From contig CAVVUF010000001.1 of assembly GCA_963751425.1 (NCBI GenBank), positions 1,364,001-1,428,000 on the forward strand: a stretch of DNA of 64,000 nt, in the 5' to 3' direction. Under the pieces are notes generated by a model. That model searched no databases. It saw only the letters and a program-made list of their open reading frames with translations, and was not told the origin of the DNA. Shown piece by piece: positions 48,525-57,672 of this stretch. The position numbers and the translations under genes were made by a program. This DNA comes from CAVVUF01 sp963751425 (GTDB taxonomy: Bacteria; Chloroflexota; Anaerolineae; Anaerolineales; UBA4823). Position 1 is the stretch's first letter. Every line of letters starts with the position of its first letter.

Positions 48525-51284
48525 ATGAGTCAACTAATACCGGCAAATCCTTCATTGACCGGCGCTGCCATACGCCAAACTTTCATCGATTTCTTCGTTC
48601 AAAAATATGGGCACACCCACGTGGCTTCCTCTTCGCTCGTCCCGGGCGGAGACCAGACTCTGCTCTTCACCAATGCCGGGATGGTCCAGTTTAAGGATGT
48701 GTTCCTCGGCACAGATAAGCGCCCCTATACCCGCGCCGTCAACTCGCAGAAATGCATGCGGGTGGCTGGCAAGCACAATGACCTGGATGATGTCGGTCGC
48801 GATGATACCCACCATACGTTCTTCGAAATGTTAGGCAATTGGTCCTTCGGCGACTATTACAAGAAAGAGGCTATTGCCTGGGCTTGGGAGCTCCTGACCG
48901 AAGTGTGGAAGCTATCGAAGAACAGTCTGTGGACGACTTGCTTTCAAGACGACAAAGGGAATATCCCCTCCGATGACGAAGCTGCCGCCGCCTGGCGCCA
49001 ACAGCCTGGTATAGATCCTTCTCATGTCCTCTTCTTCGGACGCAAAGATAACTTCTGGGAAATGGCCGAAACGGGTCCCTGTGGTCCATGCAGCGAGATA
49101 CATATCGACCGCGGCGAGTCTTTCTGCAATAAACAAGGCCTCCCAGGGCATCAGTGCAGCGTCAACGGCGACTGTACCCGCTTCTTAGAGCTTTGGAACC
49201 TGGTTTTCATCCAATACAACCGCACCGGTCCAACCTCTCTCGAACCCCTATCTGCCACTCATGTGGATACCGGGATGGGCTTGGAACGGATTGTCTCGGT
49301 TCTGCAAGAAAAGAGCTCGAATTATCGCAGCGATCTGCTCTTCCCCCTCGTCCAGGCTGCCCAGAGCCTGACCGGGGATACTGATGCCGAACGAGATGCC
49401 AATTTCACTCCTTACCGGGTGATTGCCGACCATGCTCGCGCGGCAGCCTTCCTGATTGCCGATGGGGTCGTGCCCGGGAATACCGGTCGCAATTACGTCT
49501 GCCGCATGATTATCCGCCGCGCTGCTCGCTTTGGTTCAAAGATTGGCCTTCACGAGCCCTTCCTCGCCACAGTAGCCAGCGAAATGATCAAGAATTATGG
49601 CAGCTTTTACCCTGAGCTGCACCGAAACCGGGCGGCTATCCTCGACAACCTGACGCGCGAGGAGAAGCGTTTCCAGCGGACAGTTGAAGGCGGCGTGGCT
49701 AAATTAGATCAGATGCTCTCCGAGCTGCGCCAAACCTCCACCCAGGTTCTTTCTGGAGAAAAAGCCTTTGACTTGTATGCCACTTTTGGACTGCCCTTAG
49801 AAATTACCCGCGATATCGCCCGCGAACAGAACCTGGAGGTTGACGAAGCTGGGTTCCGGCGTGCCATGGATGAACACCGTATCACCTCCGGCGCCGGCGA
49901 TGCCTTCGGTGAATTAGGAGGTGAGGACGTGGATATCTACCGAGCCATCCTGGCAGACCTGGAAGCATCGGGCGATCTTTCCTCCTCGGGTGTGAGTTAT
50001 GACCCTTATACTGCGTTGGAAGTCGAGGGGAAAGTCTTGGCGCTGGTATCTTCTGGGCAATCCGTCCAGCAGGCCTCGCCTGGAGATCGTGTAGAAATTA
50101 TCTTACCGCATACCTGTTTCTATGTGGAATCCGGCGGTCAGGTATCCGACCAGGGCACAATCAATTCAATCAATCAACCCGGCTGGGAGGTGCGCGTAGG
50201 AGAGATGCGTAAACCCGCTGCCGGTGTGATCGTTCATATTGGTGAAGTTGTAAATGGGTATCCAAAGGTAGGAGATTCTGTCATTGGGCGGGTAGATGTA
50301 CTCCGCCGACGCGATATTATGCGCAACCATACTGCCACGCACCTGCTGCATGCTGAGCTGCGCTCTGTCCTGGGCGAACATGCCCGTCAGGCAGGTTCCC
50401 TGGTAGCTCCTGACCGTTTGCGCTTTGATTTCACTCACCCCGAAGCAGTCACACCTGAACAGCTTGAGCGCATCGAAGCTGGGGTAAACCGGAATATATT
50501 AGGGGATTATTCTCTTCGCATCGTTCAAAAACCCCTCCAGCAGGCAATCTCTGAAGGCGCCATGGCGCTGTTCGGCGAAAAATATGGCGAAAATGTCCGC
50601 ACGATTACGATCGGCGGTGAAAACCCCTTCTCCTATGAATTATGCGGAGGCACGCATGTCTCCGAAACAGGTGATATTGGCTTATGCCTGATCACAAGCG
50701 AGGGTAGTGTGGCTTCTGGGATCCGCCGGATCGAAGCGGTGACAGGTCGCGCAGCCTATGAATTGGTACAGCATCGCTTCCGCCTGTTGAAGGAGGCAGC
50801 TTTTACCCTTGCGGCTAGCCTTGAGGATGTGCCTCAAAAAACCCAGGCTCTCCTGGAAGAACAATCCACCTTGCGCAAACAAATTTTTACACTGCGGCGC
50901 GAAATATCCCAGATTGAATTTAGCCGGCAGCTTGAGAATGTTTCTCTTGTTGCCGGGGTGCCCGTTATGGCTGCAGAGATCCCTGGGGCCGATGCCGACA
51001 CCCTGCGCCTGATGACAGATCATTTCCGCACCCGTCATCCTTCTGGCGTCGTGGTCTTAGCCAGTGTCAGCGATGATCATCCCCAGCTCATTGCGGCGGT
51101 TACAGAAGATTTGGTGAAGCGCGGCCTGCATGCGGGTGAGCTCGTCAAGTTTGTCGCGGCTCCCCTGGGCGGCAGTGGAGGAGGCCGTCCCACCCTGGCC
51201 CAAGCTGGAGGCAAAGATGCCAGCCAGCTGCCCCAGGCTTTAGCGGGTGTTCAGGCATGGGTAGAGAAAAAACTGGTGCTCTAA
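48525..51284 (+). CDS. alaS: Alanyl-tRNA synthetase
   Basis: 919 residues. Class II catalytic core at the N-terminus (FTNAGMVQFKDVFLG, RVAGKHNDLDDVG, DTGMGLERI), editing domain with HTATHLLHAEL and CGGTHVSETGD zinc ligands, and a C-Ala domain ending in GGSGGGRPTLAQAGGKD. A CxxC-rich insertion (CNKQGLPGHQCSVNGDC) around 205-221 is seen, as in other Chloroflexi. Charges tRNA-Ala. Followed by the baseplate-J-like gene. Confidence 0.96.
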   Translation: MSQLIPANPSLTGAAIRQTFIDFFVQKYGHTHVASSSLVPGGDQTLLFTNAGMVQFKDVFLGTDKRPYTRAVNSQKCMRVAGKHNDLDDVGRDDTHHTFFEMLGNWSFGDYYKKEAIAWAWELLTEVWKLSKNSLWTTCFQDDKGNIPSDDEAAAAWRQQPGIDPSHVLFFGRKDNFWEMAETGPCGPCSEIHIDRGESFCNKQGLPGHQCSVNGDCTRFLELWNLVFIQYNRTGPTSLEPLSATHVDTGMGLERIVSVLQEKSSNYRSDLLFPLVQAAQSLTGDTDAERDANFTPYRVIADHARAAAFLIADGVVPGNTGRNYVCRMIIRRAARFGSKIGLHEPFLATVASEMIKNYGSFYPELHRNRAAILDNLTREEKRFQRTVEGGVAKLDQMLSELRQTSTQVLSGEKAFDLYATFGLPLEITRDIAREQNLEVDEAGFRRAMDEHRITSGAGDAFGELGGEDVDIYRAILADLEASGDLSSSGVSYDPYTALEVEGKVLALVSSGQSVQQASPGDRVEIILPHTCFYVESGGQVSDQGTINSINQPGWEVRVGEMRKPAAGVIVHIGEVVNGYPKVGDSVIGRVDVLRRRDIMRNHTATHLLHAELRSVLGEHARQAGSLVAPDRLRFDFTHPEAVTPEQLERIEAGVNRNILGDYSLRIVQKPLQQAISEGAMALFGEKYGENVRTITIGGENPFSYELCGGTHVSETGDIGLCLITSEGSVASGIRRIEAVTGRAAYELVQHRFRLLKEAAFTLAASLEDVPQKTQALLEEQSTLRKQIFTLRREISQIEFSRQLENVSLVAGVPVMAAEIPGADADTLRLMTDHFRTRHPSGVVVLASVSDDHPQLIAAVTEDLVKRGLHAGELVKFVAAPLGGSGGGRPTLAQAGGKDASQLPQALAGVQAWVEKKLVL

Positions 51285-51324
51285 GCCGGACTTGTGCCTT
51301 GAGCAGATTTACGATTACCCTTAG

Positions 51325-52832
51325 ATGAAAACCCAGATTATTCAACTGGAATCACACGACGATGTCATTTCCATACGCGATAAAATGGGTTGGAGCCAGA
51401 CCAGCCGCATCCTATTAGTTTGGCCCGAGAAAGGAAAAATCCTAAACCGGCGCTTAGACCTGGTGGTGCTCGCGCGCCATAGCCGTTCTCTCGGTTCCCA
51501 ATTAGCGCTTGTCACAGATGATCCTGAGGTTAAATATAACGCCCAAAACCTTGGCATCCCGGTTTATAAAGATACCCGCCAGGCTCAAGAAACGCATTGG
51601 CGTACACCTTTTCGTCTTCGGTCTCGAAACCTGCGCCGGAACCCTCCTCCAGATTGGGAAGCGTTAAAGAAAAGAAGCGGCCTGAAAAAAATTCTTTGGC
51701 AGACAACCGCATTGTCTACTGGCTGGCTTTCTTCAGCAGCATCCTTGCTTTACTGGCCTTGGCGGCTTTCATCTTGCCCGGTGCTTCCATTGACTTGGTG
51801 CCGAAAACGCAGGTTCAAGAAATCAGCTTGCCCGTCAAGGCAGGTGAGGATTTCACCTCTGTAAACCTGTCCGGAAGTTTACCGGCGCATTGGACGACCA
51901 TCTTGGTTGAAGGACGCAGCACGATCACATCCACTGGAACAGTAAAAGTGCCCATATCTCCAGCTACAGGAAATGTCCGCTTTACAAACCTCACGGAGGG
52001 GGCAGTCAGCGTCCCTGTTGGTACTTTAATTAGCACGCTGGGTACAGAGCCAATCTGGTTTACGACCGTCAAAGAAGGGAAAGTCCCTGCTGGTATTGGA
52101 AAGACAGCCTCCCTTCCCATCCAGGCTGTCCAACCAGGCACATCCGGAAACCTGGCCGCTGGAAAGATCCAGGCAATTAGTGGACCGCTGGGCCTTCAAT
52201 TAAGCGTAACCAACCTTGCCTCCACCCGCAATGGGGTTGATAGGCCCGCTCCTGCTCCAAGTGCCGATGACCGAGCCCGTATATATAACCAGCTCCTGGC
52301 CAGCTTAAAAAAGACAGCCTTGCAAGAACTGACAGATAGGTACCAAGGTGGCGCTGCCGAAAACGGCATCCCAATCATCCCTTCCCTTAGGCTCGCCTCC
52401 ATCATCGAAAAATCCTATACACCTGAAGAAAATACGCCCGCTGAACAGCTCCAGTTGAACCTTCGCCTGGAATTTGAAGCCCTTGAGGTTCCGTCTCAAG
52501 ACTTACAGCAGCTGGTTTCTCCCTTACTGGATGCCAGCCTGCCAGATCAGTATGCTGCTTTACCAGGTACGCTGAATATCTCGGCTCTTGATGAGCCTGT
52601 GCTGGATGAGAAGAATGTTGCCCATTGGACCTTAGCAGCGCAGCGTAAAATTCAAGCCGTGATTTCCCCAGAAGAAACGGTCCGGTTAGCCAAGGGATTG
52701 CCGATTGCAGATGCTCGCCAGCGTCTCTCGGACCATTTGGCCATTTCCCCAAACCCCCAGATCGTTCCCGTTCCAACCTGGTGGCCTTACACCCCGTTTT
52801 TCTCACCCCGCATCACCGTGAATATTGAGTAA
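51325..52832 (+). pseudogene. Membrane-anchored baseplate-J-like protein, one-base frameshift
   Basis: N-terminal part in the frame from ATG 51325: IIQLESHDDVISIRDKMGWS, LLVWPEKGKILNRRLDLVVL, ending DWEALKKRSGLKKI. The rest continues one base back in the frame ending at 52832: NRIVYWLAFFSSILALLAL (membrane helix), then an extracytoplasmic domain of baseplate-J type (FTNLTEGAVSVPVGTLIST, VPAGIGKTASLPIQAVQPGT). The switch falls at a run of seven A residues (51685-51691), so one missing A is the simplest cause. Combined length about 500 residues. This is not a phage gene context; it lies between alaS and ruvX. Confidence 0.8.
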
Positions 52833-52835
52833 TAA

Positions 52836-53261
52836 ATGCGCATCTTAGCCGTCGATCCTGGAGAAAAACGCTTAGGAATTGCCATCAGTGATCCTTTGGA
52901 GATGATTGCCAACCCCCTGCAGATCATCGAACATGTTTCTCGTATCGTCGATGCTGCCACGATTGTCTCGCTGGCAATCGAACACGATGCAGGCAAGATC
53001 GTTATCGGTCAGGCGCTGGATGCAGACGACCAACCCACGCCTCAGAGCCGCCATGCCTCCCGGTTAGCCGAAGCCATCCGCCAGCAGACCAGTTTACCAG
53101 TAGAATTGTGGGATGAAAGCGGCAGCACGCAGGCAGCCCGGTCGGCGCATATCGCCATTGGTGGATCAGCTCGCCGCCGTCGGCAGCATGGTCACGGGCA
53201 CCTGGATGACCTGGCAGCCACGTTTATCCTCCAAACCTATCTGGATGCAAATGCTCGATGA
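52836..53261 (+). CDS. ruvX: Putative pre-16S rRNA nuclease / Holliday junction resolvase YqgF
   Basis: 141 residues. RNase H-like fold with LAVDPGEKRLGIAISDPL (catalytic Asp near residue 5), IVIGQALDADD, LPVELWDESGSTQAA and a final HLDDLAATFILQTYLD. Three acidic active-site residues are retained. The stop overlaps the mltG start (ATGA), as commonly coupled. The order alaS-(extra gene)-ruvX-mltG resembles Firmicutes. Confidence 0.92.
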   Translation: MRILAVDPGEKRLGIAISDPLEMIANPLQIIEHVSRIVDAATIVSLAIEHDAGKIVIGQALDADDQPTPQSRHASRLAEAIRQQTSLPVELWDESGSTQAARSAHIAIGGSARRRRQHGHGHLDDLAATFILQTYLDANAR

Positions 53262-54415
53262 ATAATCCCAAAAAACAATCTACCCACTCTATCTTCAGCT
53301 CTTGTTTATTACCTCTCATAGCTGGTTCGATTTTGGTTTGTGTGATTGGAGGCGCACTGATCCTCAGCTTTCCGGGACGCGCCGCAGAAAAATTTGGTCC
53401 CCCTGCGCCGAGTATCTCTGGATTCCAGCGCTACCTGCTTTCTGTCCTTTTGATCTTAAATTCGGCCGACCTGACAACTCCTTTGGATCCCGCTGGATCT
53501 CCGGTTTATTTTCAAGTGAACCTGGGAGAGTCTACCGCCTCAATCATCGGAAGGTTAGCCCAGGAAGGCTTGATTGTTAATCCGACCGTCATGCGTACTT
53601 ACTTGCAGTACAGCGGTCTAGATACATCGCTGCAAGCCGGCCAATACGAGCTAAGCCCTGCCATGACACCGGTCGAAATCGCACAGGTGATGCAAGATGC
53701 CACCCCTGCTCACATTACATTTACCGTTCTGCCAGGTTGGCGTCTTGAGGAAATTGCGCGTGCCATACCTACCTCTGGGCTCGAAATCAGCCCCAAGGCT
53801 TTTCTTTCTGCCGCCCAGATCCACTCTAATGATTTCTCTTTTTTGCAAGATGTCCCTCCTGGCACACCTCTTAATGGGTTTATGGCTCCCGGTGCCTACG
53901 AGCTTTCGCGTGACATTTCTGCACCCGCCCTGGTTGAGATCCTGTTAACTCACTTCGGAGAACAGCTCTCACCCGAGCTGCAAGCCGGTTTTTCTACCCA
54001 GGGTTTAACCATTCCTCAAGCCGTCACCCTGGCTTCCATCATCCAACGCGAGGCCGTTTTAGAAGAAGAAATGCCCTTGATTGCCTCCGTGTTCTTGAAC
54101 CGCTTATCTGCCGGAATGAACCTGGCTGCTGATCCCACCGTCCAATATGCTGTGGGATATAACGAAAGTCAGCAGACCTGGTGGACAAACCCGCTGAGTG
54201 CCTCTGATTTGCAGATCAACTCGCCCTATAACACCTACCTTTACCCTGGCTTGCCCCCCACCCCCATCTCAAACCCCTCCCTCAGCGCTCTGCGCAGCGT
54301 GGCTTTCCCTGCCCAAACTCCCTATTATTATTTTCGCGCCGCCTGCGATGGCTCAGGCCGGCATCTCTTTGCAGAAACCTACGAAGAACATCTCCAAAAT
54401 CAATGCCAGCCTTGA
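53258..54415 (+). CDS. mltG: Endolytic murein transglycosylase MltG
   Basis: 385 residues. One N-terminal membrane helix (about 14-37), LysM-like segment, then the YceG domain: GWRLEEIARAIP, FLQDVPPGTPLNGFM, LTIPQAVTLASIIQREAVLEEEM with the catalytic Glu region, ADPTVQYAVGY, YNTYLYPGLPPTPISNPSLSAL. Cleaves nascent peptidoglycan strands at the membrane. Coupled to ruvX. Confidence 0.94.
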   Translation: MNNPKKQSTHSIFSSCLLPLIAGSILVCVIGGALILSFPGRAAEKFGPPAPSISGFQRYLLSVLLILNSADLTTPLDPAGSPVYFQVNLGESTASIIGRLAQEGLIVNPTVMRTYLQYSGLDTSLQAGQYELSPAMTPVEIAQVMQDATPAHITFTVLPGWRLEEIARAIPTSGLEISPKAFLSAAQIHSNDFSFLQDVPPGTPLNGFMAPGAYELSRDISAPALVEILLTHFGEQLSPELQAGFSTQGLTIPQAVTLASIIQREAVLEEEMPLIASVFLNRLSAGMNLAADPTVQYAVGYNESQQTWWTNPLSASDLQINSPYNTYLYPGLPPTPISNPSLSALRSVAFPAQTPYYYFRAACDGSGRHLFAETYEEHLQNQCQP

Positions 54416-54447
54416 CATCCTAGGTGAGATAAAGGCAGCCAATAACA

Positions 54448-55263
54448 ATGAATCTAGCGATCAATTATTCTCCCCAGGCAGCTTTCCTGCTAAGCGAAGG
54501 AAAAATCCAGCTCGACTATTTCAAGTGCCCCGATTGGCCTGACTTGATCGCCCAGGCTCAACAATACCGGCCGGCTGCAGTCCACTTCGAGATCATCGCC
54601 AGTGCAGGCTGCTTGTCTCAAAAGGATTGGTCTCTCGTCGATCGCCTCCTGGAAGAAACCGGCACCCAGTACATCAACCTTCACCTGGCCTCGAATATCA
54701 AAGATTTCGAAGGTTTTGATATAAATTATCAAGAGCCTTCCCAACGCCGGGAAATTATCGATAAATTACTTGCCGATGTATGCGCGCTTGTCAATCGCTT
54801 CGGTCCCGAGCGGGTCATTGCCGAAAATATCCCTTTCCGCGGCATCCCAGGGCACCCTATTTTGCGCCCAGCCGGTGAACCCGAAGTGATAAGAGAGGTG
54901 ATCGAAACTTCCGGCTGCGGCTTGCTGCTCGATATTTCTCATGCCCGCATGTCTGCTCATTACCTCGGTATGGATGAGTACGAGTACATGCAGCAGCTTC
55001 CGGTCAAACACTTACGCGAGCTGCACTTCGCCGGCATCCATGTCCTTCATGGCATCTTGCGTGACCATCACTCGATCAAACCGCAAGATTGGCTTGCCTT
55101 GGAATGGGTGCTCGAAAATATCCGCCGTGGTGAGTGGTCTAAACCGTGGATGTTAGCCTTTGAGTACGGAGGCGTGGGAGAAATATTTGAATGGCGCAGT
55201 GACCCGCAGGTTATCGCCGAGCAGGTGCCCAGGTTACATCAAATGGTGAAGAGCATCGCCTGA
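54448..55263 (+). CDS. DUF692-like TIM-barrel protein (possible iron-dependent oxygenase or isomerase)
   Basis: 271 residues. TIM-barrel layout with strands AAVHFEIIAS, YINLHLA, RVIAENIPFR, GLLLDISHARMSA and LRELHFAGIHVLHG; the Asp/His positions resemble those of DUF692 (MbnB/TglH-like) and of sugar phosphate isomerases. The C-terminal part includes LAFEYGGVGEIFEWR. Which of the two superfamilies applies, and the substrate, cannot be decided here. Lies 32 bases after mltG in the same direction. Confidence 0.6.
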   Translation: MNLAINYSPQAAFLLSEGKIQLDYFKCPDWPDLIAQAQQYRPAAVHFEIIASAGCLSQKDWSLVDRLLEETGTQYINLHLASNIKDFEGFDINYQEPSQRREIIDKLLADVCALVNRFGPERVIAENIPFRGIPGHPILRPAGEPEVIREVIETSGCGLLLDISHARMSAHYLGMDEYEYMQQLPVKHLRELHFAGIHVLHGILRDHHSIKPQDWLALEWVLENIRRGEWSKPWMLAFEYGGVGEIFEWRSDPQVIAEQVPRLHQMVKSIA

Positions 55264-55265
55264 CT

Positions 55266-56246
55266 TTAAATTTCCCAGGCATATTGAACGAGAGAAGCGA
55301 TAAACGGCACACCCCCCACATAATCAATCCCGATGACCCAGGTGCGCCAGTTCATTTCGTCCCCCGCAGGAGCTGCTCGATAGAGCACTTCGTAATTCAA
55401 GTTAGCATACTCGGCAGGCCAGGTGAGCGTTCCTGCTGTCCCTCCTGCCGAAGTTCCGCTTTCCAAAACGTTGCAGTGACGGGTGTAATCCGTTCCAACT
55501 ACATCTTGCAGCTTGGGTAAGATCATCTCCTTGAAAGGTCCCACCATCGGCTCACCACTTCCATCCGCAGTTCCCCAATCATAATCAGTCGTGCTGAAGA
55601 AGATATTTTGGATCGCTTCGGTTAAATCAAGCTTGACCGCCGGATTCCACCAGTTATGCTGTATGGTCAGTCCATGCACCGGGCTGACTAACCGGCTCAA
55701 TGCTTCGCCATCCTGGTTCTTTACCGCTCCTGCAAAATCATCCACCAGTTTATCAATCCGCTCATCATCGCAGAAAGCTTGTGGCTCTACCTGCTCGGTC
55801 AGGAATGCCCGGCTGACCCACCCAGGCGTGCTGGAGGGACGCTGAATTTCCATCCAGGTAATCCCATCCCCTTCCTCCAGCTTCCCGGTTGGCTGCAGGT
55901 TTCGGATCGCAGGTCCCAGGGTTTCCAATACATCATTGCTCGTCCCCGGTCCAGAACGCACATTCAACAGGTCTCCTTCTCCCAACCCCACCACCGCATA
56001 CAAACCCGCCAATTCAACCGCTTGTGTCGTTGGCGTAGCAGGCCCCAGGGTTTCAGTTTGCTGGATAGGAAAGGTTGGTGAAGGCAGCGCTGCAACCTGC
56101 GTTAAATCCTTCGATGGAATACCAGTCTTTTCGGGCAGTGGTGTGATCGGTGGGGCGCTGACTGACCGGGTGCAAGCCAGTGAGGTAAACCATAATGCCA
56201 AGAAAGCGAGGATGATGGTGGTTATCTGCTTTTTGTCCGTTTGCAT
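55266..56246 (-). CDS. Lipoprotein with SH3-like domain
   Basis: 326 residues. Lipoprotein signal peptide ending LWFTSLAC, a Pro/Thr-rich tether, a bacterial SH3-like segment (about 85-150; GDLLNVRSGPGTSNDVLETLG ... GWVSRAFLTE) and a C-terminal domain of about 170 residues with no family I recognise (FFSTTDYDWGTADGSGEP, ends VQYAWEI). Exposed on the outer face of the membrane. Last gene of the folC-lon-AlbA_2 strand group. Confidence 0.75.
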   Translation of the reverse strand: MQTDKKQITTIILAFLALWFTSLACTRSVSAPPITPLPEKTGIPSKDLTQVAALPSPTFPIQQTETLGPATPTTQAVELAGLYAVVGLGEGDLLNVRSGPGTSNDVLETLGPAIRNLQPTGKLEEGDGITWMEIQRPSSTPGWVSRAFLTEQVEPQAFCDDERIDKLVDDFAGAVKNQDGEALSRLVSPVHGLTIQHNWWNPAVKLDLTEAIQNIFFSTTDYDWGTADGSGEPMVGPFKEMILPKLQDVVGTDYTRHCNVLESGTSAGGTAGTLTWPAEYANLNYEVLYRAAPAGDEMNWRTWVIGIDYVGGVPFIASLVQYAWEI

Positions 56247-56251
56247 ATCCC

Positions 56252-57667
56252 TTATCTCTTCAGAATATAATAAGTTGCTTTCTTATCCCCCACCTTGATA
56301 ATTGCACCCTTCGAAACCAGGTCAGCCAGGTCGCGCCGCAATGTTTCGGCATGTACATCCGGGCACAATTCCTGGAATTCACGGTTTGTGATCCGCCGTT
56401 GGCGGGCTACATACTGCAGGACCAGTTTTTGCCGGGGATTCAGCTCCAACCCCTGGTAAAACGATCCATTTAACACAGAAATTCCCCGTACATCAAAGCC
56501 CAGGTCATTAAAAAGCGTCACTCGGAAAGTCCCTGCCGTTTCTTCGAAGCGCGGCGGTTTCATTCCATTCTCACGCAGCACTGTCATTACCCGGTCGAGT
56601 CCATATCCCAATCGTTCAACATAACCCAGGTCTGAAAGCACCTGGGTGATCACCGCATTGCGTGAAAAGCGCGCTTCCAGCAGGTTATCCAATGTCACCG
56701 GTCCCGGCAGCTTTCCTGGCGACTGCACCTCCAGGCGATCCGAAAAAATATGCAGGTGAATATTATCTCCCTGGATATTGTAATCACGATGCGCCACCGC
56801 GTTCACCAACAGCTCCCGGACTGCTTCAAATGGATATTCAAGTATCTCCTCATGCGCCAACCCATTCAAGCGGGTTACCGAGCGCAGGTTTACGCGAATG
56901 AAAGCTTCTGCCTGTTGGAGCTGCTCGGGGAGTGTGCCATTGATTTCCTGCCTGATGAACTCATCTGCGAACCCAGCCCCCTGAAACCGGGCAGCCAGCA
57001 AGGTGGAATTGGGCAGCCACTGCTGTGGATAGCGCCCAAACAAGAGCAGCGCTGCATAGGTGGGCAGCAAACGCCCATCAACCTTCTGCAAGCAGCCGCG
57101 CCGCAATAGAACCTCTTCATAAGGCTCATCTCTGGCCAGTTTGAGAGCCTCGAGATATCGGTGTACCTTCTCCAAATCCAGGTCATCCAGGCTTGCATTC
57201 GACGCAAAACGCGTTTCGAACTGCACCACGCCGCGTTCGAGAAGGATTTCTCTCAATCGCCGCGCTGGAAGAGGATTCGTTTGGGCTGCCTCTCTCCCCC
57301 AGTAGCGACCATCCACATTGTAAACATGCGGTAGCCCCGCTGGAACGCTGATCACCAGGGTTTTAACGCTACCCACCTGCACTGTGTTGGGAATCGGGAT
57401 CACCAGCGGTGGGTCAGCTAGCAGGCTCGCCTGAAAAACCAGGTCCAGAGCCGCCTCCACATCATGTACACCATGGATTTCCTTTGAACGCGGGGCGACA
57501 CCCAGGATAACCGTTCCGCCTTGCATATTCGCCATACCTGCCAGTGTGACAGCCAGGCGGGTCACCGCTACATCCGCCGGGAACCAGTGTAGGTTTTCTC
57601 CCATGCCCATCGAGAGCAGTTCGGGGATATCGATGCTAGCCGAGAGGACAGTTCTGGTTCCTGCCAC
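56252..57667 (-). CDS. AlbA_2 (Schlafen-type) / HATPase_c_4 / winged-helix protein
   Basis: 471 residues starting at GTG 57667. N-terminal AlbA_2 DNA/RNA-binding domain (about 15-130; LAGMANMQGGTVILGVAP and GRYWGREAAQTNPLP), a long middle HATPase-like region characteristic of COG2865 (VRELLVNAVAHRDYN, FSDRLEVQSPGKLPG, ERLGYGLDRVM) and a C-terminal DeoR-like winged helix (LQYVARQRRITNREFQELC, LRRDLADLVSKGAI). Five bases separate it from the lon stop. Probably a regulator; no known ligand. Confidence 0.85.
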   Translation of the reverse strand: MAGTRTVLSASIDIPELLSMGMGENLHWFPADVAVTRLAVTLAGMANMQGGTVILGVAPRSKEIHGVHDVEAALDLVFQASLLADPPLVIPIPNTVQVGSVKTLVISVPAGLPHVYNVDGRYWGREAAQTNPLPARRLREILLERGVVQFETRFASNASLDDLDLEKVHRYLEALKLARDEPYEEVLLRRGCLQKVDGRLLPTYAALLLFGRYPQQWLPNSTLLAARFQGAGFADEFIRQEINGTLPEQLQQAEAFIRVNLRSVTRLNGLAHEEILEYPFEAVRELLVNAVAHRDYNIQGDNIHLHIFSDRLEVQSPGKLPGPVTLDNLLEARFSRNAVITQVLSDLGYVERLGYGLDRVMTVLRENGMKPPRFEETAGTFRVTLFNDLGFDVRGISVLNGSFYQGLELNPRQKLVLQYVARQRRITNREFQELCPDVHAETLRRDLADLVSKGAIIKVGDKKATYYILKR

Positions 57668-57672
57668 GTGAT

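Noticed and set aside
51685..51691. Programmed -1 frameshift at A7 in the baseplate-J-like gene
   Set aside because: In the zero frame the run reads CTG AAA AAA ATT, so tandem slippage would place the first tRNA on GAA; this is not a canonical X-XXY-YYZ site. A lost A is simpler, though transcriptional slippage is not excluded.
51597..52832. Prophage or tailocin remnant
   Set aside because: Despite the baseplate-J-like domain, neighbours are alaS, ruvX and mltG, and no tail, capsid, integrase or lysis genes occur.
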